64,000 nucleotides of DNA from Stenotrophomonas sepilia (GTDB lineage Bacteria; Pseudomonadota; Gammaproteobacteria; Xanthomonadales; Xanthomonadaceae), in NCBI RefSeq assembly GCF_003244875.1, contig NZ_LXXZ01000026.1:124001-188000 (forward strand). The letters are read 5' to 3'. Below are positions 32,704 through 41,794 of the stretch, in pieces; positions within the stretch are counted from its first letter, which is position 1, and every line of letters begins with the position of its first letter. A program made the translations under genes and the position numbers. Under the pieces are notes generated by a model. It worked only from the letters and a program-made list of their open reading frames with translations, ran no database searches and was not told the DNA's origin.

Positions 32704-32813
32704 TCCAATCTGGCCACAAGCCGCTGCAGAACGTGGCCATGCCTTTGGACACATACGGCACGGCACTCCACCGGCCTAGCATCGGAACCCCCTTCCGCTG
32801 CCGATCCGGTGCC

Positions 32814-34310
32814 ATGAAGTCCCTGCTGCACACTGCCGCGCTCTGCGTCGGCCTGCTCATCGCCCCCACCAGCGTGCTGGCCGCGCCCGCCGCTGACACC
32901 AAGCCCGATTCGAAAGACGACAGGACCGACGCGCCTGCGCTGCCCGCCGATGCGTCGGCGCGCCAGAGCATGCGCCTGGCCGGCCGCACCCTGGACTACA
33001 CCGCCACCGTCGGCACCCTGCCGGTGCGCGATGAGAAGGGCAAGGTCATCGCCGATGTGGTGTTCACTGCGTACACGATGCCGGGCAAGGACCGGCCGGT
33101 GACGTTCGCGCTCAATGGCGGCCCCGGTGCCTCGTCGGTGTACCTCAACATGGGCGCGATCGGGCCCAAGGTGGTCACCTTCGGTTCGGAAGGCGACAGC
33201 GCCTCGGCGCCCGCCACCCTGCATGACAACCCCGGCACCTGGCTGGACTTCACCGATCTGGTGTTCATCGATCCGGTCGGCACCGGCTTCAGCCGCGCGC
33301 GCATCGGCGACGATGAAGCGAAGAAGGCGCTGTACAACCCCAGCGCCGACATCGAATACCTGTCACGCTCGATCTACGACTGGCTGCTGCGCAACCAGCG
33401 CATGGCGTCGCGCAAGTACCTGACCGGCGAGAGCTACGGCGGCTACCGCGGCCCACGCATCACCCACTACCTGCAGACCCGGCTGGGAGTTGCGATGAAC
33501 GGCCTGGTACTGGTCTCGCCGTACCTGAGCCCGACCCTGGAAGACAACGCCGATGTCTCGCCGATGGCGTGGATGCAGACCCTGCCGTCGATCGCCGCCG
33601 CGCACCTGGAGCGCCAGGGCAAGCTGACCGATGCAGCGATGCGCGACGTGGTGGAGTACACCCGTGGCGACTACGCCACCGCGTTGATGAAGGGCCGCAG
33701 CGATCCGCAGGCGACCGAGGCGATGCTGCGCCGGGTGACCGAACTGACCGGGCTGGACCCGCAGTTCGTGCGCCGTGCCGGTGGTCGGCTGGAAACCCAG
33801 GCCTACCTGCGCGAAGTATTCCGCGACAAGGGCACGCTGGGCAGCCGCTACGACTCCAATGTGACCGCGTTCGATCCATTCCCGAATGACCCGGAGCAGC
33901 GCGCCAATGATCCGCTGCTGGACAGCATCATCGCGCCGACCACCACGGCGATGGTCGACTTCGTGACGCGCGTGGTCGGCTGGAAGGTGGATGCGCGGTA
34001 CCGGGCGCTGAACTACGACGTGAACCGGCTGTGGGACCGCAATGGCGAGCTGCGCGATGGCGCGGTGACCCAGCTGCGCCAGGCCGTGGCGATCGACCCG
34101 CACCTGCAGGTGCTGATCGTGCATGGCTGGAACGACCTGTCGTGCCCGTTCATGGGTTCGATCCTGACCGTGGACCAGATGCCGACGATGGGCAGCAATC
34201 CGGACCGGGTGCAGGTGCGCAGTTATCCGGGCGGGCACATGTTCTACAGCCGGGCGGACAGCCAGGCGGCGTTCCGCAGGGATGTGCTGGCGTTGTTCCA
34301 ACGCAATTGA
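32814..34310 (+). CDS. Secreted serine carboxypeptidase-like peptidase (S10 family)
   Basis: 498 aa. Signal peptide MKSLLHTAALCVGLLIAPTSVLAAPA. S10 features: FALNGGPGASSVYLNMGAIGP oxyanion region, DLVFIDPVGTGFS, nucleophile Ser in LTGESYGGYRGPRI, the catalytic Asp likely in the HGWNDLSCPFMG segment and His in PGGHMFY near the C-terminus. The protein would act in the periplasm or outside on peptides. Such alpha/beta-hydrolase peptidases are common in Xanthomonadaceae. It ends before repeat element C. Confidence 0.92.
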   Translation: MKSLLHTAALCVGLLIAPTSVLAAPAADTKPDSKDDRTDAPALPADASARQSMRLAGRTLDYTATVGTLPVRDEKGKVIADVVFTAYTMPGKDRPVTFALNGGPGASSVYLNMGAIGPKVVTFGSEGDSASAPATLHDNPGTWLDFTDLVFIDPVGTGFSRARIGDDEAKKALYNPSADIEYLSRSIYDWLLRNQRMASRKYLTGESYGGYRGPRITHYLQTRLGVAMNGLVLVSPYLSPTLEDNADVSPMAWMQTLPSIAAAHLERQGKLTDAAMRDVVEYTRGDYATALMKGRSDPQATEAMLRRVTELTGLDPQFVRRAGGRLETQAYLREVFRDKGTLGSRYDSNVTAFDPFPNDPEQRANDPLLDSIIAPTTTAMVDFVTRVVGWKVDARYRALNYDVNRLWDRNGELRDGAVTQLRQAVAIDPHLQVLIVHGWNDLSCPFMGSILTVDQMPTMGSNPDRVQVRSYPGGHMFYSRADSQAAFRRDVLALFQRN

Positions 34311-34354
34311 GGAGGGTCGGCCGGGCCTGCCGCTGGCCCGGCACCCGCCGGATC

Positions 34355-34520
34355 AACGGCAACGGCAACGTCAAAAGCAGAGTTTCCGTGGGTTGGCGGG
34401 CCGAGGTGGGCATGCGGGGGACGGCAAAAACCGCTCCTGCGTGCCTCGTAGAGCGCCATCCATGGCGCTCTGCGCCCCCGCCTGCCCACCCCGGCCCGCC
34501 TTCGACAGATTTCTGCGAGC
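34355..34520 (+). repeat. Composite inverted-repeat element, copy C (with SMAG core)
   Basis: Left flank CAACGGCAACGGCAACGTC-AAAAGC, then GTTTCCGTGGGTT; arms 34395-34420 and 34475-34500 match at 24 of 26 positions; right flank TTCGACAGATTTCTGCGAGC. The core includes a SMAG palindrome (34448-34473, GTAGAGCGCCATCCATGGCG...). Flanks and order equal those of copy A, though the core differs. Confidence 0.75.
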
Positions 34521-34541
34521 CGTCGGTGGGTCCCGACCGTT

Positions 34542-34617
34542 GGTGGGTGCCGACCGTTGGTCGGCACGGGATCCGAACCTGATTCTGCTTTTGGTAGGTG
34601 TCGACCTTGGTCGACAC
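34542..34617 (+). repeat. Two SMAG-like palindromes downstream of copy C
   Basis: 34542-34567 is GGTGGGTGCCGACCGTTGG... with arms TGCCGACC/GGTCGGCA. 34593-34617 is GGTAGGTGTCGACCTTGG... with arms GTGTCGACC/GGTCGACAC. With the element before and the terminator after, they fill the 390-bp S10-pit intergenic region; no gene is evident. Confidence 0.7.
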
Positions 34618-34647
34618 GATGGGTGCAGAAATAATGTTCTTCCCATG

Positions 34648-34680
34648 AAAAAGCCCGCCGGAATCCGGCGGGCTTTTTCG
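34648..34680. terminator. Bidirectional terminator between the S10 peptidase gene and pit
   Basis: AAAAAGCCCGCCGGA and its complement flank a single-base loop, giving T-tracts on both strands after a 10-bp GC stem. It serves convergent genes. Confidence 0.92.
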
Positions 34681-34700
34681 TGTGCACCTTGGCGTGGCGA

Positions 34701-35822
34701 TCAGGTCCAGCCGAACAGCTCGAACAGCTTCAGGATCAGGTACGCACAGCCGCCTGCCGCGGGAATGGTCAGGATCCAGGCCCAGACGATGCGCTCGATC
34801 ACGCCGAACTTCAGCGAACGCGGGTTCTTGGCGAAGCCCACGCCCATGATCGCGGTGGAGATGCTGTGTGTGGTCGAGACCGGCATGCCGAAGTGGGCCG
34901 CCAGGGTCAGGATGGTGGCCGAGCTGGTCTCCGCGGCGAAGCCGTGGATCGGGTGCAACTTGACCATCTTGTGGCCCAGGGTCTTGATGATCTTCCAGCC
35001 GCCCGAAGCGGTACCGGCGGCCATCACCACCGCACAGGTCAGCACGATCCACATCGCGATGCCGTCACCGGCGTGGGCGTCCGGGTGCATGAAGGCCAGC
35101 CAGGACGGCAGATCGTTCAGTGCGCCGGTGGCTTCGGCACCAATCAGGGTCATCGCGATGATGCCCATGGTCTTCTGCGCGTCGTTGTGGCCGTGGGCGA
35201 AGCCCATGTAGGCCGCCGAGGCGATCTGCGCCTTGCCGAAGAAGGCATTGACGATGCGCGGACGGGCCAGGCGGCCGATGGCGCCACCGACCTTGGCCAG
35301 GCCGGCGATCAGCGCCCACAGCAGCACCATCACCACGATGCCGAGCAGGAAGCCGGCGATCGGCGAGGTGATCATCGGCACGAACACCTTCCACAGCAGG
35401 CCCTTGTTCTGCGCCCAGCTGCCCAGGCGCTCCGACCAGATCAGCGCGTCCCAGTTGTTGTGGGCCGCGGCCAGACCGGCACCGCAGAGGCCACCGATCA
35501 GGGCGTGCGAAGACGAGGACGGCAGGCCCTTCCACCAGGTGATCAGGTTCCAGATGATGCCGCCCAGCAGGGCGCACAGGATCACCTGCGGAGTAACCTC
35601 GACCACGTTGGTGTTGAGCAGGCCCGAGGCGATGGTCAGCGCCACCGCAGTGCCGGTCAGCGCACCGATGAGGTTCATGAAGGCGGCCAGCATCACCGCC
35701 CAGCCGGGCGAGAGCACCTTGGTCGCCACTACGGTGGCAATGGAGTTGGCAGTGTCGTGGAAGCCGTTGATGAACTCGAAGACGAGCGCGGCCAGGATCA
35801 CCACCAGGACAAGGGTCAACAT
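34701..35822 (-). CDS. Inorganic phosphate transporter, Pit/PiT family
   Basis: 373 aa, about ten membrane helices. Family signatures are duplicated: FEFINGFHDTANSIATVVATKVLSP near the N-terminus and FAHGHNDAQKTMG in the second half, plus GLPSSSSHALIGGLCG and MPVSTTHSISTAIMGVG. It would import phosphate-metal complexes with protons. It is 13 nt after the DUF47 gene and co-transcribed; this pairing usually marks a phosphate transporter. PitA is the likely orthologue, but the symbol is not certain. Confidence 0.94.
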   Translation of the reverse strand: MLTLVLVVILAALVFEFINGFHDTANSIATVVATKVLSPGWAVMLAAFMNLIGALTGTAVALTIASGLLNTNVVEVTPQVILCALLGGIIWNLITWWKGLPSSSSHALIGGLCGAGLAAAHNNWDALIWSERLGSWAQNKGLLWKVFVPMITSPIAGFLLGIVVMVLLWALIAGLAKVGGAIGRLARPRIVNAFFGKAQIASAAYMGFAHGHNDAQKTMGIIAMTLIGAEATGALNDLPSWLAFMHPDAHAGDGIAMWIVLTCAVVMAAGTASGGWKIIKTLGHKMVKLHPIHGFAAETSSATILTLAAHFGMPVSTTHSISTAIMGVGFAKNPRSLKFGVIERIVWAWILTIPAAGGCAYLILKLFELFGWT

Positions 35823-35835
35823 GCGGCGGCGTCCG

Positions 35836-36462
35836 TCAGCTGTTCTTCAACACGATCTGGTACGCCACCACGCCGGCCTCGCGGCAACGGTCGATGGCCT
35901 TTTCCAGGATCTCGAAGAATTCCTTCAGCAGGAACATCTGCAGGTTGTCCAGGCGACCGGAGTAGATGTCGCGGTACAGCTCGAGCATCAGGCGGTCGGC
36001 CTCGTTCTCCAGCGAGCGCAGCTTCTCGTTCAGCGCGGTCATCCGGTCCAGGTTCATGTGGCGCAGGTCGGCCACCATCTCCACCACCACGCCGGCGGCC
36101 TGTTCCAGCATCGCCGCGCGCGGCGCGAAGTCGATGTGCTCCAGGTGGGTCGTGGCCAGCGAATAGCGATCGGCGAACTTCTCGATCTGCTTCGGAATCT
36201 TGTACAGGGCCGAACCCAGCGCTTCGATGTCTTCGCGCTCGATCGGGGTCATGAAGCTGTCCACCAGCGCCTGGCTGATCTTGTCCGAGGCCGCGCGTTC
36301 GCGCAGGCGGGCCAGCTTGAAGGCGTCCAGCGCGGGCTGGCGATCGGCCTCGCGCAGCATGGAATGCAGCGCCTTGGCGGCATCGGAAGCCGCGACGGCA
36401 GCCTCATCAAGCAGGGTGTAGAACTGTTTGCCGGAACCGAAAATGGTCTGCAGAGAGAACAT
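35836..36462 (-). CDS. DUF47 / PhoU-like Pit accessory protein
   Basis: 208 aa, all-helical. MFSLQTIFGSGKQFYTLLDEAAVAASDAAK starts the family pattern; SDKISQALVDSFMTPIEREDIEALGSALYKIPKQIEKFADRY holds the conserved TPIEREDI metal-binding stretch; LKEFFEILEKAIDRCREAG ends it. These proteins control or couple to Pit transporters. It leads the two-gene unit. The 283 bp upstream (to the divergent CorC gene) contains no further gene. Confidence 0.92.
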   Translation of the reverse strand: MFSLQTIFGSGKQFYTLLDEAAVAASDAAKALHSMLREADRQPALDAFKLARLRERAASDKISQALVDSFMTPIEREDIEALGSALYKIPKQIEKFADRYSLATTHLEHIDFAPRAAMLEQAAGVVVEMVADLRHMNLDRMTALNEKLRSLENEADRLMLELYRDIYSGRLDNLQMFLLKEFFEILEKAIDRCREAGVVAYQIVLKNS

Positions 36463-36745
36463 TGAGAAACCTGTCAGCCGTCGCGGGAAGGACGGCACCA
36501 GAGCGAATTATGACGGCTAGATGACCATCACGGGTATCCCCGCCCCCTTTCCGGGGCTTGGAACCCCGAACCTGAACAGGCGGTTGCCACCCTGCCACGC
36601 CCCTTTGCTAAGATGCCAGCGCGCCTTCGGGCGCATCCTATGGACGACGACCCTTATCCCCCAGCGCCGCGCCGGACCCTGTTCCTGAGCGCCAGCCGCC
36701 ATCGCAAGCACCCGCCCTCCCTGCCACCAACCGGGGACGACGCCC

Positions 36746-38059
36746 GTGTTTGAAATGATCCTGATTGTCTTCGCGCTGGTTCTACTGAACGGCTTCTTCG
36801 CCATGTCCGAGATGTCGGTCATGACCTCGCGCAAGAGCCGCCTGAAGCAGATGGCCGCCACCTCCAAGCGCGCCGCCAAGGCGCTGGAGCTTTCGGAGAA
36901 GCCGGAGAGCTTCCTGTCCACGGTGCAGATCGGCATCACCGTGATCGGCGTACTGACCGGCTACCTCGGTGGTGATGCGATCGGCGACGCGATCGCCGGC
37001 TGGCTGCAGGGCCTGATGCCCGCCTTTGCGTACGCGCGCGAAGTAGGCACCGCCCTGGCGGTCTCGCTGATCACCTTCATCACGCTGATCTTCGGCGAAC
37101 TGGTGCCCAAGCGTCTGGCCCTGACCCGCTCCGAGGCCATTGCCGGCCTGGTCGCGATGCCGATGAGCTGGCTGGCCAAGCTGGCCCTGCCCTTCGTCTG
37201 GCTCCTGTCCAAGACCACCCAGCTGGTACTGAAGGTGCTGGGCCTGGGCAAGGACGAGGCCGCGCAGGTGACTGAAGAAGAGATCCGGATGCTAGTGGCC
37301 GAGAGCCACGAAGCTGGCGTGATCGACGCCCACGAGCGCGACATGATGAACCGCGTCATGCGCCTGGGCGACCGCACCGCCGACAGCCTGATGACCCCGC
37401 GCAACCGCATTGCCTGGCTCGACACCCAGGCCGGGCTGGAGCGCAATCTGGACATCATGGCCGAGCACGAGTTCTCGCGGTACCCGGTGTACCGCGACAA
37501 CGACATGGACGTGGTCGGCGTGCTGGAGCTGAAATCGCTGGCCACGCGCATGGCGCGCGGCGACAACGCGCTGTTCCAGACCCTGCGCGAACCGCTGTAC
37601 GTCTCCGAATCGACCCACGCGATGAAGCTGCTGGAGATCTTCCGCGAGGAGCAGCAGTCGATGGCGCTGGTGGTGGACGAGTACGGCGAGATCCAGGGCC
37701 TGGTGACCATCAGCGACCTGATGGGCGCCGTGGTCGGCCGCCTGCAGGCGGTGGAGAATGCCGATGAAGACGCACTGGTGGTGACCCGCGAGGACGGCTC
37801 GCTGCTGGTCGACGGCTCGCTGCCGATCGAGGACCTGCGCGAGCTGATCGGAAGCAACGACCTGCCCGATGCCGAGGATGGCGACTACTACACGCTGGCC
37901 GGCATGTGCATCCATTACTTCGGCCGCATCCCGCACGCAGGCGAGTACTTCGACTGGGCCGGCTGGCGCTTCGAGGTGGTCGACCTGGACGGTGCGCGGG
38001 TGGACAAGCTGCTGCTGCGCACGTTGTCCGACGAGCAGGCCGATGAGCTCACCGCCTGA
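36746..38059 (+). CDS. CorC/HlyC-family membrane protein (CNNM + CBS + CorC_HlyC)
   Basis: 437 aa. The N-terminal CNNM/DUF21 domain has four helices (LIVFALVLLNGFFAMSEMSVM ... ALAVSLITFITLIFGELVPKRLAL), then a pair of CBS motifs (MTPRNRIAWLD..., VVDEYGEIQGLVTISDLMGAVVG) and the C-terminal CorC_HlyC domain (DGSLPIEDLRELIG ... RFEVVDLDGARVDKLLLR). Related to magnesium/cobalt efflux proteins; the 'hemolysin' name is historical. The GTG start is chosen because GGGGA lies 8-9 nt before it; an ATG 3 codons later is the alternative. Confidence 0.92.
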   Translation: MFEMILIVFALVLLNGFFAMSEMSVMTSRKSRLKQMAATSKRAAKALELSEKPESFLSTVQIGITVIGVLTGYLGGDAIGDAIAGWLQGLMPAFAYAREVGTALAVSLITFITLIFGELVPKRLALTRSEAIAGLVAMPMSWLAKLALPFVWLLSKTTQLVLKVLGLGKDEAAQVTEEEIRMLVAESHEAGVIDAHERDMMNRVMRLGDRTADSLMTPRNRIAWLDTQAGLERNLDIMAEHEFSRYPVYRDNDMDVVGVLELKSLATRMARGDNALFQTLREPLYVSESTHAMKLLEIFREEQQSMALVVDEYGEIQGLVTISDLMGAVVGRLQAVENADEDALVVTREDGSLLVDGSLPIEDLRELIGSNDLPDAEDGDYYTLAGMCIHYFGRIPHAGEYFDWAGWRFEVVDLDGARVDKLLLRTLSDEQADELTA

Positions 38060-38702
38060 GGCCGGCCAGGGCCAGGGCGCGCAGCGCCCGACCTACCGCA
38101 ACGAGGGCATCCGCACCCTGCTGGAGATGTTCGCCTCCGGCGATCCCGCCGAGCACATGCCGCTCGGCCAGATCCTCAGCAACCTGCAGCAGAGCGCGTT
38201 TGGCGTGTTCCTGTTCGTGGCGATCCTGCCCTCGTTCATCCCGATCCCGGGCATGGGGGGTGCGGTCAGCGGCCCACTCGTGGTCCTGATCGGACTGCAG
38301 ATGCTGTGTTGCCTGCGCCGGCCCTGGCTGCCCGGTTTCATTGCCCGACGCGGGCCGAAGCGCGGCACCATGCACCGCTTCCTGGACCGTATCGATCGCC
38401 CGTTGCGGCGACTGGACAGGATGCTGAAGCCTCGCCTGCCGCAGTTGCTGACACCGCTGCCCGCGCACGCCTTCAGCGGCCTGCTGCTGGTACTGCTGGG
38501 CATCCTGCTGTCATTGCCGATTCCGTTCACCAACTTCCTGTTCGGTTTCCAGCTGCTGCTGTTCTCGCTGGCGCTGCTGGAGCGCGATGGTGCATTGATG
38601 CTGTTCAACTGGATCGCAGCGCTGGTGGCGATCGCGTTCTTCGGCTTCAGTTCGGGGCAGCTGGTGGGCTATACAGTGGAACTTTTCCAGCGCTGGTTCT
38701 GA
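38043..38702 (+). CDS. exoD: ExoD-family membrane protein
   Basis: 219 aa. A soluble N-terminus (RNEGIRTLLEMFASGDPAEHMPLGQILSNLQQSAFGVFLFVAILPSFIPIPG) leads to several helices; LPIPFTNFLFGFQLLLFSLALLERDGALML is the ExoD C-terminal pattern. ExoD affects exopolysaccharide production in rhizobia; its function here is not known. It overlaps the 3' end of the CorC-like gene by 17 bp in another frame, implying coupled translation. Confidence 0.88.
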   Translation: MSSPPEAGQGQGAQRPTYRNEGIRTLLEMFASGDPAEHMPLGQILSNLQQSAFGVFLFVAILPSFIPIPGMGGAVSGPLVVLIGLQMLCCLRRPWLPGFIARRGPKRGTMHRFLDRIDRPLRRLDRMLKPRLPQLLTPLPAHAFSGLLLVLLGILLSLPIPFTNFLFGFQLLLFSLALLERDGALMLFNWIAALVAIAFFGFSSGQLVGYTVELFQRWF

Positions 38703-38713
38703 AGCGGCATCCG

Positions 38714-38808
38714 GTAGAGCCGGCCGATGGCCGGCTGCCACGTTTCCAGGGTTGCCGGCCAACGGCCGGCACTACCGGCATCCGCTAGATCCACGCAACG
38801 CGTGGATG
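38714..38808. repeat. Three consecutive SMAG repeats
   Basis: 38714-38738 plus (GTAGAGCCGGCCGATGGCCG...), 38753-38775 minus (GTAGTGCCGGCCGTTGGCCG...), 38785-38808 plus (degenerate CTAG head, ATCCACGCAACGCGTGGAT). They fill the space between convergent exoD and the flavin-binding stress-protein gene. Confidence 0.82.
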
Positions 38809-38814
38809 CGGCAA

Positions 38815-39312
38815 TCACCGAAGGTCGACGAATCCGTTGTCCGCCAGCGGTGCCGGATCGTCCTGCACCGCCGACAGCACGAAGCTCAATGCCTTGCCCA
38901 GCAAGGTGCCCGGGCCATCCCAGTATTCGGCGCTATCGGCGCGCACGTGGATCAGGCGAAGGTTGGGGTCTTCCTTGCCGGCGGGGAAGAACAGCTTCAT
39001 CGCCGGCGACCACAGCTCTTCGATCTTCGCGCGATCATCGACAACCCGCGCCCGCCCCGCCACAGACACATAGGTGTTCTTCGATGGCGAGGCATAGGCC
39101 ACATTGACGCGCGGGTCGAGCGCGATCTCGGCCACCTTCGGGCTGTCGGCGGTGATCACGAACCACAGGTCACCGTCGAAGGCGACCTGCTGGGTGGCCA
39201 ACGGCCGGCTGTAGAGCCGCCCATCGACGCCGGTGGTGGTGAACATCGCCACCTCCACGTCCTTGATCAGTTCAGCCAGTTGGGCAATGTGTTCGGCACG
39301 GGTCTCGGCCAT
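38815..39312 (-). CDS. Pyridoxamine 5'-phosphate oxidase-like general stress protein
   Basis: 165 aa. FMN-binding split-barrel pattern: VAMFTTTGVDGRLYSRPLATQQVAFDGDLWFVITADSPKVAEIALDPRVNVAYAS, then TYVSVAGRARVV and the acidic C-terminus. This resembles the GS26/YdaG family, an FMN or F420-type oxidoreductase of unknown substrate. A TGGAG lies 9 nt before the ATG at 39312; an earlier Met ten codons up has no such site. Confidence 0.88.
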   Translation of the reverse strand: MAETRAEHIAQLAELIKDVEVAMFTTTGVDGRLYSRPLATQQVAFDGDLWFVITADSPKVAEIALDPRVNVAYASPSKNTYVSVAGRARVVDDRAKIEELWSPAMKLFFPAGKEDPNLRLIHVRADSAEYWDGPGTLLGKALSFVLSAVQDDPAPLADNGFVDLR

Positions 39313-39381
39313 GGTGGGAACTCCAGAAAGGGGAGCTCCCATCAGACGCGGATCGGCCGCAACGGGCCGTGACGCGATTGT

Positions 39382-40377
39382 TCAGCCCGCGTGGCGGCCA
39401 TGCCAGGCGTTCATCGCCAGCTCGAAGGAACGCAGGCGCGCACGGTGGTCATACAGGTTGGCAGTGAGCATCAGCTCGTCAGGCTTGTGCCGCTCAACGA
39501 AAGCGGCGATACCCTCGGCCACCTGCTGCGGATCGCCCAGCACGGTGCAGGCCAGGGCCCGTTCCACGCCGAGCTTTTCGTGCGGCTCCCAGAAGGCTTC
39601 AATGTCGTCGATCGGCGGCGGGATCTTGCCCGGCCGGCCGCGGCGCAGGTTGACGAAACTCTGCTGTTGGCTGGTGAACAGGCGACGCGACTCGGCCTCG
39701 CTGTCGCTGGCAACAACATTCAGGGCCAGCATCGCGTGCGGCTGCTTCAACGTGGCCGAGGGGCGGAATTCGCGGCGGTACACCGCCAGCGCTTCGTCCA
39801 TCACGTCCGGCGCGAAATGCGAGGCGAATGCATACGGCAGGCCCATCGAGGCGGCCATGCGTGCGCCAAACAGGCTTGAACCGAGGATCCAGGTCGGCAC
39901 CCGCAGGCCACCACCCGGAACGGCCCGCACTGCCTGTCCAGGCTGGACCGGCTCGAAGTAGTGCAGCAGCTCGCGCACGTCCTGCGGGAACTGGTCGGCG
40001 CTGTCGAAATAGCGGCGCAGTGCTCGCGCGGTCGGCTGATCGGTGCCCGGCGCACGGCCCAGGCCAAGGTCGATGCGGTCCGGATACAGCGAGGCCAGCG
40101 TTCCGAACTGCTCGGCCACCTGCAGCGGGGCATGATTGGGCAGCATGATGCCGCCCGCGCCGACACGGATGCGTCGGGTGCCACCGGCAACATGGCCGAT
40201 CAGCACGGCGGTGGCGGCACTGGCGATGCCGGGCATGTTGTGGTGTTCGGCCAGCCAGTAGCGGCGGTAGCCCAGCGCATCGGCGTGCTGCGCCAGTTCC
40301 AGCATGTTGGCGAAGGCGGCGGTGGTGTCACTGCCCTCGCAGACCGGGGCCAGGTCAAGGATCGACAACGGGATCAT
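39382..40377 (-). CDS. LLM-class (luciferase-like) flavin-dependent monooxygenase
   Basis: 331 aa. TIM-barrel pattern of the bacterial luciferase-like group: [84 protein letters not shown] and [20 protein letters not shown]. Members oxidise hydrophobic substrates with reduced FMN from a partner reductase; substrate unknown. An alternative GTG start six codons upstream is possible. Confidence 0.9.
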   Translation of the reverse strand: MIPLSILDLAPVCEGSDTTAAFANMLELAQHADALGYRRYWLAEHHNMPGIASAATAVLIGHVAGGTRRIRVGAGGIMLPNHAPLQVAEQFGTLASLYPDRIDLGLGRAPGTDQPTARALRRYFDSADQFPQDVRELLHYFEPVQPGQAVRAVPGGGLRVPTWILGSSLFGARMAASMGLPYAFASHFAPDVMDEALAVYRREFRPSATLKQPHAMLALNVVASDSEAESRRLFTSQQQSFVNLRRGRPGKIPPPIDDIEAFWEPHEKLGVERALACTVLGDPQQVAEGIAAFVERHKPDELMLTANLYDHRARLRSFELAMNAWHGRHAG

Positions 40378-40491
40378 CAGGCGTTTTTCCGTCACAGGAT
40401 CACCCTTGCATGGGGGCGGCCGGGCGCAGCGGCCAGTGACGGTGGCGGGATGCTGATTCCCGTAGGGCAGGTTCAGCGCCCACCGGATCGT

Positions 40492-40559
40492 GTAGAGCCG
40501 AGCCCATGCTCGGCTGCCTTTCGTCGACCAACAGCAGCCGAGCATGGGCTCGGCGCTAC
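40492..40559. repeat. Inverted pair of SMAG repeats
   Basis: 40492-40517 plus (GTAGAGCCGAGCCCATGCTC...) and 40534-40559 minus, separated by 16 bp. The two pair with each other as well, so a long cruciform or hairpin over 65 nt is possible. It follows trhO. Confidence 0.87.
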
Positions 40560-40569
40560 AGAAGCGCGG

Positions 40570-41337
40570 TCAGAACGCGCTGGGGCGCGGCTCCGGCAGC
40601 GGCTGGTCGACCATCGGCTTCAGCTCGGCATCCAGCGCCACACGCTCATCGAACACGAAGCAGCGGCCTTCGTAGCCTTCGCCGCCCACTTCCTCGAAGT
40701 AGCCGAGGATGCCGCCATCGAGCTGCAGCACATTGTCCATGCCGTCATTGACCATCCACAGCGCGGCCTTCTCGCAGCGGATGCCGCCGGTACAGAAACT
40801 GACCACGGTGCTGTCCCGCAGCGCATCGCGATGCGGCGCCAGCGCCTCGGGCAGGTCGGTGAACTTGCGGATGGGCAACACCAGCGCATCCTTGAAGGTG
40901 CCGTACTCCACTTCCTGCAGATTTCGGGTATCGAGCATCACCACCGGCTTGCCGGCGTCATCATGCCCCTGCCGCAACCAACGCTGCACGGTGGCCGGAT
41001 CAACCGCTGGTGCGCGCGGATAGTCCAGCGGCTGGCCGTCATCGCGGCGGAAGCTGATGATCTCGTCCTTGACCTTGGCCTTCAGCCGCGCGAACGGCTG
41101 GTGCTCGCTCAGGCTGGTCTTGACCCGCATGTCGGCGAAACGCGCATCGGCACGCAGCGCTGCATAGAAGCCCTCGACCGCCTCCGGCGCCCCCGCCAGG
41201 AACAGGTTCAGCCCCTCGCCGGCCACCAGGATCGTGCCGCGCAGCTGCGCCGTCTCGGCACGGGCCAGCAGCTGGTCGCACAGGGCCTGGGGAGCGTCGA
41301 TGACGGCGAAATGATAGGCAGCGGTATTGGCGATCAT
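40570..41337 (-). CDS. trhO: tRNA uridine(34) hydroxylase TrhO (rhodanese family)
   Basis: 255 aa. N-terminal acylphosphatase-like half (RGTILVAGEGLNLFLAG..., KTSLSEHQPFARLKAKVKDEIISF) and C-terminal rhodanese domain with active-site Cys in VSFCTGGIRCEKAALWM. It catalyses prephenate-independent 5-hydroxylation of U34 in tRNA, giving ho5U. The second Cys pair of the longest homologues is absent, as in the shorter gammaproteobacterial type. Confidence 0.93.
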   Translation of the reverse strand: MIANTAAYHFAVIDAPQALCDQLLARAETAQLRGTILVAGEGLNLFLAGAPEAVEGFYAALRADARFADMRVKTSLSEHQPFARLKAKVKDEIISFRRDDGQPLDYPRAPAVDPATVQRWLRQGHDDAGKPVVMLDTRNLQEVEYGTFKDALVLPIRKFTDLPEALAPHRDALRDSTVVSFCTGGIRCEKAALWMVNDGMDNVLQLDGGILGYFEEVGGEGYEGRCFVFDERVALDAELKPMVDQPLPEPRPSAF

Positions 41338-41383
41338 CCCGCCATTTTAGCGCCAGACCGCCCCAGGGTCAGATATCCCCATT

Positions 41384-41432
41384 CATCCGCGCATGGTGTG
41401 GATCTGCTGTGTCGACCAAGGTCGACACCTAC
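41384..41432 (-). repeat. Two SMAG-type palindromes beside copy D
   Basis: 41384-41407 is a degenerate GCAGATCCACACCATGCGCG... repeat; 41409-41432 is GGTAGGTGTCGACCTTGG... (arms GTGTCGACC/GGTCGACAC). The same two repeats in the same order sit beside copy B at 13647-13690. Confidence 0.75.
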
Positions 41433-41436
41433 CAAT

Positions 41437-41770
41437 AGCCGGGAGGCTGTCAGAGGCGGGGCTGTGTGGGCAGGCGGGACCGTTGGCTCCATGGGCCCGA
41501 GGCATGCCTCGGGCGGGTTGGGCAGGACGCCCAACCCCGGTCTTGCGTGTGCGCAGGACAGCGCACACGAGCAAGGCGCCATCGAGCTCCCAGGGGTGGG
41601 GGCGCTTTGCTTGCGAAGCACTGCTTCGCAAGCGCCCGAACGCACAGCCGACAGCGGCTGGGCCGGACCGCGGAGCGGGGTTCACGGCGTGTCCCGCCTG
41701 TCCACACCGCCACGCCCTCCCACTGAAGCCCGGCTTTTGACGTTGCCGTTGATCTTGCTTCGGCGGGTGC
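41437..41770 (-). repeat. Composite inverted-repeat element, copy D
   Basis: Arms 41455-41480 and 41691-41716 match at 23 of 26 positions. On the minus strand the order is GATCAACGGCAACGTCAAAAGC, arm, core, arm, CTCTGACAGCC. The core (about 41590-41690) is nearly identical to that of copy A in inverted orientation, including CCGCTCCGCGGTCCGGCCCA and the 25-nt GCTTGCGAAGCAGTGC... palindrome; a CCGAGGCATGCCTCGG palindrome is added. With the SMAGs this fills the 457-bp gap; no gene is evident. Confidence 0.75.
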
Positions 41771-41794
41771 CGGGTGCAACCCGGTCGAAACCCG

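Noticed and set aside
36600-36745. Possible metal-sensing riboswitch before the CorC-like gene
   Set aside because: I looked for the yybP-ykoY conserved loops but found only a GCGC...GCGC hairpin; no reliable match.
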